A DNA stretch of 64,000 bases from Coniochaeta sp. PMI_546 (Eukaryota > Ascomycota > Sordariomycetes > Coniochaetales > Coniochaetaceae). The notes beneath the pieces were generated by a model. That model worked only from the letters and a program-made list of their open reading frames with translations, did not search any database and was not told where the DNA came from. The DNA lies in assembly GCA_021432605.1 (NCBI GenBank), contig MU271147.1:496001-560000 (forward strand). The letters are read 5' to 3'. Made by a program: the position numbers and the translations under genes. Positions 42,355 to 50,831 of the stretch are shown in pieces (position 1 is the first letter of the stretch; each line of letters begins with the position of its first letter).

Positions 42355-44006
42355 ATGGCTCCCCACGCCGATACAGCCGTGGCCTCTCACACGCCCACGT
42401 CATCTTCTACTCGGACTCAAGCGCCAGTGAAGAAGGATACGGGAACACTCCCGCCCAAGCAGGCTACGCCGGCAGGGAGCATCTCTGCCACGGTGCCAGG
42501 ACGACAATGGATCATGGGGAGGGAAGCCTTTGAGCGCAGGATGCCTCACCACGACGGCATCAAGGCGCTCTGGGAGACCAAGTGGAAATTCCCCTGCACC
42601 AAGAGTGTCTATCCCTTCCACGACGGCAAATACGAGGACTTTGAGCCCATCTTCAACTTCTTGATCGAGGTGAGCAAACCTCCCCTTCCAGCCCTTAACC
42701 AAACCATCTCTTCTAGCTTACAAACTCTTCTATCCTGTAGAACAACATCAACGACGGCACCTCCCCAGCCTACACCGAAGCCTTCATCCGCGCAGCCAAC
42801 AGCCTCGTCGCCAAAGCCGACACGCAGCTGTCCTCCGGCAACCCCAACGCCGCATCCGACCTCTACCTGCGCGCCTGCACCGTCTACCGCATCGCGCGCT
42901 TCCCCTACATCACCTCCCGGCCCGGCGTCAACGACGAGACCAAGTGGCGCGCCTGGACGGCCCAGAAGCAGGCCTACCTGAAGGCCGCCTCGACGTGGAA
43001 GCGCCCCGTCCAGGAAGTCATGGTCCCCTACACCCGCGCCCAGGCCGGCGAGGAGAGCCACATCCCCGTCTACGTGCGCACGCCTTCCCCCTCCTCCTCC
43101 TCCCCGCCGGAGCACAGGCCGGGGCCCACGGTCATCCTCTTCACCGGGCTGGACGGGTACAGGCCCGACAACACGGGGCGGTGCGACGAGTTCCTCGCCC
43201 GCGGCTGGGCCAGTGTCGTGGTCGAGATCCCCGGCACGGCGGACTGTCCTGCCGATCCGGCCGACCCCGAGGCCCCGGAGCGGCTGTGGGATAGTCTGCT
43301 CGAGTGGATGGGGCGGGACGGGCGGTTTGACATGGATAGGGTCATGGTCTGGGGCTTGAGCAGTGGGGGGTACTATGCCGTTAGGATCGCGCACACGCAC
43401 GCGGAGAGGTTGGTCGGGGTTGTGGCGCAGGGGGCTGGGTGCCATCATTTCTTTGACAGGGAGTGGCTCGAGCGGGCGGACGGGCATGAGTATCCTTTCC
43501 AGTAAGTTACGGTTGATGGAGGGCGAGGGGGAGGGGACCACACAACTGCTAATAATAATGCGATGGTGATAGATTGACGCCGGCTATGGCGCTGAAGCAC
43601 GGCTTCCCCACCGTTGAGGAGTACAAGGCGAATGTGCAGAAGAAGTTCTCGTTGTTGGAGAATGGGATACTGCAGAAGCCCTCGACGAGACTGCTGCTTG
43701 TCAATGTGAGTGTTGCGGGGCCTGGGAATGGCGTGGTGTGTTAGTGACTGACGATTTCATGAAAGGGCGTGCTGGACGGACTGATGCCCATCGAGGACTC
43801 GATGATGCTGTTCGAGCATGGGTCGCCCAAGGAAGCTCGGTGAGTCCCCAAGTCGTCCCTCGTATTGCCGTTACAAGTTTTGTCATTGCTGACAATGTCC
43901 CAGCTTCTTTCCTGGCGCTCTGCACATGGGCTATCCGGCGGCTAATGGAGCTGTCTATCCCTGGATGGAGGCCGTGATGGATCAGACGGAGACGGGATCG
44001 GGGTGA
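42355..44006 (+). CDS. Ayg1-type polyketide-shortening hydrolase
   Basis: Five exons, 42355-42669, 42741-43501, 43573-43705, 43766-43839 and 43904-44006, giving 461 aa, with every junction frame-preserving. From about residue 60 the sequence follows Aspergillus fumigatus Ayg1 closely as I remember it ([57 protein letters not shown]). Triad: Ser312 in GLSSGG, Asp407 in [11 protein letters not shown] and His435 in GALHMGYP. The spacings 95 and 28 equal those of Ayg1 (Ser257, Asp352, His380). Ayg1 cleaves a heptaketide naphthopyrone to tetrahydroxynaphthalene in DHN-melanin synthesis. Here a Ser/Thr/Pro-rich extension of about 50 residues is added at the N-terminus. No polyketide synthase lies in the window. 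Confidence 0.92.
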
Positions 44007-44270
44007 GAGCTACATGCTAGCTCTGATGTACTCGGGTTATCAGGGTCCCAACGGACCGGAGACTCAAATGCCGCCAGGTTGCAGGGTGTTAGCGACCCCG
44101 GGCCTGTAAAGTCCGATATATTTGGAAGGACCAGTGTCAAAAACGAGGCACGAGACAGAGTGCAATTTTGTATATTAGCAGGTATGGAGGCAGATCTCAA
44201 GCACTCACCATGATGCATGATGGATCCGTGGCACCTGACGCTGCAGATACAATAAATCCTTCCCCAGATA

Positions 44271-45122
44271 TCACCTTCCCATCCAGCCACCATCAATAAC
44301 CAAAATATGTCCACTGACATACGCACCCGCCCGGCTAGCCAGATACACCGTCGATCCCTTGAAGTCCTCGGGCGTCCCCCATCTCCCAGCCGGGATCCTG
44401 GCGCTGATACTCGCCAACCTATCCGGGTCATTTACGATGGCGGTGTTCATATCCGTGTCGATGTACCCCGGCGCGATGGCATTGACCGTGACCCCCTTGC
44501 TCGTCCACTCATTCGCGAAGCTCTTTGTCAGCTGGCCGACCGCACCCTTGGAGGCCGCATACGCCGGCACGGTCAGTCCGCCCTGGAAGGTGAGCAGCGA
44601 GGCGAAGTTGATGATGCTGCCCTTCCGGCCGGTGATGGGCGACGGTTCGAGGTCGAGCATGTGCGCCCCGACGTCGCGGCAGAGGGTGAAGACCGTGTTG
44701 AGGTTGACCTGGATGACCTCGTTGAAGTCCGAGTCGGGGAATTTCTCGCAGGGGTGGCGCCTCTGGATGCCGGCGCAGTTGATGAGGATGCGTATTTGGT
44801 GGCCGTCTGCGAGGATTCTCGGGACGAGCTTGGAGACGTCCTCGGCCGAAGACAGGTCTGCGGTGTAGATCTGGGCCTTGCGGCCGAGGGCTTGGATGGA
44901 TTTTAGCGTTGATGTGGAGGATTCGTCTCTCTGGTAATATGTTAGTTCGTGGCCATCTCAGAGCTATATTCATTGTTGCTGAAGATTTACCTGGACGAGG
45001 AGAATGTCTGCGCCGGCTCCGGCGAGAGCAATGGCGACGGCTTGTCCGATGCCTCTTGTACCTCCTGTCACGAGTGCTGTGTGGTTCTCCAGAGAGAACA
45101 TATTCTGTAAAAACGCTGCCAT
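44271..45122 (-). CDS. Short-chain dehydrogenase/reductase (gluconate/deoxygluconate dehydrogenase-like)
   Basis: Two exons, 45122-44991 and 44930-44271, with a 60-nt intron (GTAAAT donor, TACCAG acceptor), giving 263 aa. Classical SDR: the cofactor glycine motif TGGTRGIGQ, ADLSSAEDV, the NCAGIQRR motif (NAG equivalent), the catalytic Ser in SIINFASLLTFQGG, and Tyr and Lys in PAYAASKGAVGQL. It ends with HILVIDGGWMGR. The FSLENHTALVTGGTRGIG start and the IQRRHP element resemble 2-deoxy-D-gluconate 3-dehydrogenase/gluconate 5-dehydrogenase. It diverges from the polyol dehydrogenase gene (724 bp between start codons) and converges on the Ayg1-like gene. Confidence 0.9.
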
Positions 45123-45846
45123 GGTTGAGGTGTAGAACTGTTTCTCTCCACTACACGGTTTCCTTGCTCTTGAAATCAGCGATGAGAGACAAAGACAATC
45201 AAGATGCTATGCCCTCATAAACACGCGAGACATACGGATTGCCCTCAACTCCGGCAATTGAGCAACCATGGTACACAGTTTACCTTAGCAAAGCAACCGA
45301 AGCATCGGAGAGCCTACTATACCGGTACTACCTTAGTACACCACAGCATGCCGCAAACCCCGCACACAATTGCCCTCTCCAACTGAACAATGGTCAAACC
45401 CCGCAATGTCTGTGCGCTGCGGTTCATTTGCCGACAATAGACGCTGCTCGGCCCAGATCGGCTTTGGGGATGGTCGGGCCAATTGACCAATTGACCAATA
45501 GGCTGGCGGATCTTCACCCCAAGGTGCCATCTCGCCTTGTGTTCACCCGCTTACCGGTATTTCCACTCTTCCACTCGGTGTCGGTGTTTGGTCTTCAGGT
45601 CTTCTGACACTCGCCTTCTCTTGGGGCAAGGGAAAAGGTTCGATATCGGAGTTGGGATTCTGGGGTCCGGTGTTTGTGTTTTATTTCCCGTAGTATTCGC
45701 TCTCTACTTGCCATGACTGTCTCTTCCACGTCATTCTTGTCATTGTAACTCATTCATTTGGAAGTTTGTTCGAGCCTGCAGTTTTGAGTCTGTCTGGCAA
45801 GTTGTATTCCATCTCATCTCATCCTCATCCTCATCCTCATCCCCCA
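45123..45846. promoter_or_regulatory. Shared divergent promoter region of SDR and polyol dehydrogenase
   Basis: The 724 bp between the two start codons contain no gene. Just before the dehydrogenase ATG lies a (TCATCC)n-like leader repeat at about 45816-45842. The head-to-head layout would allow joint control of both enzymes. Confidence 0.4.
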
Positions 45847-47048
45847 ATGGCCGGCCCGTCAGTGAAAGCCTCCGTGCTCCACGGAGCCAGAGACATACGC
45901 CTCGAAGCCCGCGAGCTCCCGTCTCTCGCAGCCGACGAGGTCCTCGTAGCAGTCAAGGCCACCGGCCTCTGCGGTTCAGACCTGCACTACTTCAACCATT
46001 TTCGAAACGGAGACATCATAGTCCGGGAACCCCTGACGCTCGGTCACGAATCCGCCGGCGTCGTGACAGAAGTCGGCTCGGGAGTCACGACGCTCCAGCC
46101 CGGCGACCATGTCGCGCTCGAGGTCGGTCTCCCCTGTGGGAAATGCGAGCTCTGCGCGGAAGGGAGGTACAACATCTGCAGAGAGATGAAGTTCCGCAGC
46201 TCGGCGAAGGCGGTGCCGCATGCCCAGGGCACGCTACAGGAGAGCATCATCCACCCGGCGAAATGGTGCCACAAGCTGCCCAAAGAAGTGTCTCTCGACT
46301 TTGGCGCGCTGGTCGAGCCGTTGTCGGTGGCTCAGCATGCACAGGACCGCGCAAAGCTGCCTGCGGGCTCGACAGTGCTGGTGTTTGGCGCTGGTGCTGT
46401 CGGCCTGCTCTGCGCGGCAATGAGCAAGGTCGCCGGAGCGAAGACGGTCGTGATCGCGGACATCCAGGAGGATCGAGTCAGGTTCGCAGTGGAGAACAAG
46501 TTCGCGGATGCCTCTATCGTTGTGCCGATGAAGCGCCCGGAAGCCATTGCGGATAAGCTCGAGTTTGCCAAGGAGGTGGCAGAGCTGGCCAAGCAGACGG
46601 AGGTGAATGGACGAGCGGTTGGCGAAGTCAATGCTGTGTACGAGTGCACGGGAGTCGAGTCATGTCTGCAGGCTTCTATATACGTAAGTCCTGCTCTTCG
46701 CCATTTCATGTCGCGTGAAAGGAAACGGGCAACGTGCTGACACCTGACCAGGCGACGGCACCCGGCGGCAAGATTATGCTTATTGGCATGGGCACACCTA
46801 TCCAGACCCTGCCAATATCAGCTGCAGCTCTACGAGAAGTGGACTTGGTCGGAGTGTTTCGATACGCAAACACATATGCTGCGGTCATCGAGCTGCTAGC
46901 CAGCAAGAACCCCTTGCTGCCCGATCTGAGCAAGTTGATGACACATAGATACAGCGGCATGGAGAGCATCCCACAAGCATTCGATATGGCAGCAAAGGTC
47001 AAGGATGAGAAGGGCAATTTAGTTCTAAAAGTCATGGTGGACATGTGA
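45847..47048 (+). CDS. Zinc-dependent sorbitol/xylitol-type dehydrogenase (MDR)
   Basis: Two exons, 45847-46683 and 46752-47048, with a 68-nt intron (GTAAGT donor, GACCAG acceptor, phase 0), giving 377 aa. The start MAGPSVKASVLHG is chosen over an in-frame ORF start 81 nt upstream. Medium-chain dehydrogenase: catalytic zinc ligands in TGLCGSDLHYF and LGHESAGVV with a downstream Glu in the LVEPLSVA stretch; structural zinc loop CGKCELCAEGRYNIC; cofactor loop VLVFGAGAVGLLCAAM, followed by VVIADIQEDR, whose Asp points to NAD(H). Family members oxidise sorbitol, xylitol or L-arabitol; the polyol used here is not certain. It converges on the aldo-keto reductase, with 127 bp between stops. Confidence 0.92.
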
Positions 47049-47175
47049 CGATGACCTAGGGCAATGGACTGCAAAAAAAAAAATAGGCTAGGTAGACTGA
47101 ATACCCAATTCTAAGGTCTATATCTCGCTATATGCTGCTGTAAATGACCTGACACAACACGACATGGCCAGCCGT

Positions 47176-48306
47176 CTAAGACTTGTCCGGGAATCCAAAG
47201 TCGACTCCGAATGGGGGATAGACGAAGCGCATGAGCTTTTTGTTGCGGGTCAGCTCGTCAGACCAGTCGTTGAGAAGCTTCATGTCTTGGTCGTCCAGTT
47301 TGATGAGGTTCATGTTCTCCTTGATCCGCTCCGGAGTGACAGACTTGGCGAGCACAGTGCTGCCTCGGGGCACTACCAGGTATCAGCATATCTCCGCGGT
47401 CTAAAGAACTTATCTGCAGCCATAGAATACTTACAGTGGTAGCTGAGCAGGACAGTCGAAGGCTTGACACCGTGCTTCTCTGCGATCTTGACGACAGGCT
47501 CGGCGGTCATCAGGGGTCCACCAGTGCTGCCGAGCGGGCTGTATGCCATTATGTGGATGCCCTTTTCCTTGCAGAGGTCGACTATCTCCTGCTGCGGAAG
47601 GGCTGGGTGGTTCTCAATCTGGTTGACGGCGGGTACCACGCTAGCGTGTGGTAGGAGCTGCTCGAGATAACGCTTGCTGTAGTTGCAGACACCGATTGCC
47701 TTTGTCTTGCCCCCGGGGAGGAGCTTCTCCATCTGCTTCCAGGTGTCGACATGGTTGTGGTCCCGGATGATGTCCCTGCTGCCGTCGGGGAGCTTGGGGA
47801 ACTTGTCATCGTTTCCTTCGGGGTTCATCAACAGCGGCCAGTGCTATCGCCGCCTTTGTCAGTGAGAGTTCCGTCTTCCAAAAATGGCTCGCAGAGGGAC
47901 ACCTACCACAAGGAAGAGATCCACGTAGTCGAGGCCCAGGTTCTTCAAGCTCTTCTCCAGACCCAGCTCGACGCGTGTGTTGTAGGTAGCCCAGACCTTG
48001 GTGACGACAAAGATGTCCTCTCGCTTGATGCCGGAAGCAAGAGCCTCCTTGATACCCTCTCCCACAGCCTCCTCGTTGCCGTAGCAGTAAGCGCCGTCGA
48101 TCAATTTGTAGCCCTGCTTCAGGGCGTATGAGACGGCGTGCTTGACTTTCTCATGCTCACCCTGCCATGTGCCTGCAATTTTCGATTGTGAGAGTTAGAT
48201 AGCCGTGTTTGGCACTCTCATGAGATCTGGCTGGGGATATCCACTCACCGAGTCCCAGGGCAGGTATCTCGAGGCCATTGTTCAGTTTGAAGGTCTGATC
48301 GGCCAT
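47176..48306 (-). CDS. Aldo-keto reductase, glycerol dehydrogenase/sugar reductase type
   Basis: Four exons, 48306-48249, 48172-47907, 47843-47435 and 47372-47176, with introns of 76, 63 and 62 nt, giving 309 aa. The start reads MADQTFKLNNGLEIPALGLG. AKR tetrad: Asp and Tyr in KLIDGAYCYGNEEAVG, Lys in VVTKVWAT, His in LFLVHWPLLMNPEG. The cofactor end reads SVTPERIKENMN. The sequence is close to the fungal NADPH-dependent glycerol dehydrogenase/D-galacturonate reductase group; the substrate cannot be fixed by eye. With the adjacent polyol dehydrogenase it could form a reductase-dehydrogenase pair interconverting an aldose, a polyol and a ketose. Confidence 0.92.
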
Positions 48307-48828
48307 GGTTCGCTTCTTGGTCTGAAGGGAAGCGGTTGTTTATGCGGTGTGTAAGTTAAAGCTTAGACTTCTAACAGAGAGACGTCTAGCAGAGGGATTT
48401 CCAAATTTGACGATGGAGTTGCAGCTCCAACAAAAGAACTAGGTAGAAATGGAATGGGACTTTGGACAGACGTAACGTCTCAAATAGGCGGCCGGTTAAA
48501 ATGCAAATGCAAATAAATGCACTTGCACCGGCCTGCCACCTCCCCGTTCCTCCACTCGGCCATAGCTTTACGACAGAACGTTGAAGAGGCGATCGGCATT
48601 CGGGTCAGTGATGGCCGGCAATCAGTCGCAATTGACCCCTCAGAAGGGTCCGGTATTCGGTACAGGACCCCTCGTCTCCGAAGCTCAGACCTGGTGGTGG
48701 AGCTTCACACCCATGGTACCTCAGTGATACAGGTACGTACCTCTAGTCACAGGAGATGTAGCGACGACGGGAACCGAGAGTAAGGTACTTTGATGGTTGA
48801 TATTTAAAACATGGCCATACTCAGCCTT
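48307..48828. other. Promoter region of the aldo-keto reductase
   Basis: About 0.5 kb, no gene supported. Confidence 0.4.
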
Positions 48829-49144
48829 CTACTCCTTATGCGCCCTCCTCTCAGCCTCGGGATCTAATTCAACCGTAGGCTCGGTGGCATCCCAATACCG
48901 CTCCATGATACTATCCACCTTGGCCTCGATGAACTCTTCCACGGCATGACCCTTCAGATAATCAGCATCTACCTCCTCGTCCTGCTCGTGGTCGACAATC
49001 ATGATCCGGTCGCCGGCGACGACGTGGCAGTTGACCAGGTTAGCGTCAGATGGCGCCACGCCCAACCTATAGATAGCCCCGACCGCCGTCTTCGCCATGT
49101 CCCGCAGCTCGTCCGCCTTGAATTCATCGCGTGATACTTTTTGC
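48829..49144 (-). pseudogene. Kinase-like (APH) C-lobe remnant
   Basis: The frame, open from a possible CAG acceptor at 49145, reads VSRDEFKADELRDMAKTAVG, then YRLGVAPSDANLVNCHVVAG and DRIMIVDHEQDEE. This corresponds to the catalytic loop (Asp-x-Asn-x-x-Asn) and the metal-binding Asp of APH-like kinases. The nucleotide-binding lobe is missing upstream as far as I can see. The C-terminus is short and acidic/basic (ELDPEAERRAHKE). Best read as the last exon of a fragmented gene or a decayed copy; an unseen upstream exon remains possible. Confidence 0.5.
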
Positions 49145-50139
49145 CTGGTTAAGCAGGGCTACTACAAAGTTATGTCTGGGTCGAGAGTTGATGGAGCTGC
49201 ATCGACCAGAAACTATTCTGCAACCCCGAGATGACTGGGCTGTCAACCACGCTGGAGCATGTGCCACAGCAGCTACAGTGGCTTATTTATCTTGGCCGAT
49301 AAGCTGCAGCTGAATATCTCGCAGGGGGGTTTTGTGCCTTGTTGACGACCGTCGAGCCAGCTGGGTGCCGTCATTGCGCTGATGGAGTTCACCTTCTAAT
49401 CAACAATCTATGAGATATGAACTCGTCCTCCCTCCTCTTGCTGCTACTGCTGCCTCCTGTGTCTCTCCTTCTTGCTCCATCTGGTAAATCATCACTCCCC
49501 GGATTCCCATATACTAAGCTGTGGTGTCATAGGTTAGGATAGGTAAGGTACCTTGATCTCTTTGGCTCCCCGGCTCTTTTCCACGGGTTTCACATTCTTC
49601 TTTTATTTTCATGTGTTTTCGTCGTGTATCAGCCGATACGCCACGGGAGTGTCCTACATAGCTACCTACAGTGGTACAGCTACAAGCACATTGATTTCGA
49701 TACACTTAGACAAATACTCGCTTCCCATCTCGCTGGGTAACATTCAGATACATATCGAGGAGAGCCCGACGAAGAGACGTAACTGGTGCGCGGTGACTAC
49801 GGGGTAGGTGGTCGACGCATAGGTGTACGTGTAAGCTACGCTGATGGCCGTCATCTGGAATCCCAGCTTGCTGTTGGACCCCGGGCTGAGCTCTGAGCTT
49901 GCGTCCTACTCGCGGCTAGAAGAGAATTGACAGCGGCGCTGGCAGTGGTGGCACTCCGGTCAGCGCCGCCCGTCCCAGCCGTCGACAATGACAGAATCCG
50001 TTTCACCCTTCTCGTGAGGACCCGCCAGGATGCGCCTGCACATCTGTTGCGGGAATTGGACTCTGTGTCTCCCAGTCGACGGTGTGCGCGCCGAATCATC
50101 GAAGGGAGGGCAGCGGCTCCATGTCGGCTGTCGGCTGTC
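49145..50139. other. Intergenic region
   Basis: About 1 kb. Nothing supported in the part before the G-rich repeat. Confidence 0.4.
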
Positions 50140-50540
50140 GGCAGTGGGCGGCAGGAGGCGGGGGAGACAAAGGCGCGACCGGGCCGGGCGGGGGAGAAAC
50201 AGACCAGGCCGGGGCGGCAGGGGGCGGGGGAGGAACAGACCAGACCAGGGCGGTAGCAGGCGGGGCGACAGCTGGCGGGGCGCGCGGCGGAGAAACAAGG
50301 ACGGTCGGGGTCGGGGTGGGCATCGAAAATACAGGCGCGACCAGGGGCGGGCGGGGGAAAAACAGACCAGACCGGGCTGGCAGTGGGCGGGGCGGCAGTG
50401 GGCGGGGCGGCAGCGGGCGGCAGTGGGCGGGGGGGACACAGGCGCTACCAAGGCGGGCGGGGGGACAACAGGCCCGCCCGGGGCAGGCAGCGGAGAAACA
50501 GGCGCGACCGGGCGGCGGGGACACATGGGCGAGCGGGGCG
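50140..50540. repeat. G-rich minisatellite-like tract
   Basis: Degenerate tandem units of roughly 25-45 bases built around GGGCGGGGGAGAAACAG and GACCAGGCCGGGGCGG, strongly G-rich on the plus strand and C-rich on the minus. The long ORFs across it in several frames (Pro-rich on minus, Gly/Arg-rich on plus) follow from the lack of A/T-rich stop codons. Many G runs of three or more could form quadruplex DNA. Confidence 0.75.
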
Positions 50541-50831
50541 GCAGCGCCGATTGTGCGGAGCTTGTGCCCGCATGGGTCCATCCCACAAGCGGCTGCCCAG
50601 GGCGCTGTGGCATGTTCAGCTTGGTCCAGCTAGCAGGTTGTCGAGAGTGGTGCCGGGATCGTCATGGGAGCCTTTCGTGTCGCGAGAAATTCGACCCCAA
50701 ACGGCGGGGGTAACCGGGGGCGGCGTCACGACGGAGGAGTTAGTCAAGAGAATCTCACCCTGATTGACCCCCGGCCACACCAGGCTGGTTGGGAAACCTA
50801 GGTCTTGTTCTTTTTTGTTGCTCTGTTGGAA
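50541..50831. other. Spacer downstream of the nuclease-kinase gene
   Basis: About 0.3 kb, presumably the 3' flank of the gene at 50832. No gene supported. Confidence 0.3.

Noticed and set aside
45766-45846. Upstream in-frame extension of the polyol dehydrogenase
   Set aside because: It would add a His-Pro repeat from a CATCCT-type leader; the family normally starts close to MAGPSVKAS.
49960-50713. Long ORFs of 160-227 codons on both strands, Pro-rich on one and Gly/Arg-rich on the other
   Set aside because: All frames are open because the tract is extremely G/C-biased and repetitive; there is no start context, domain or splice structure.
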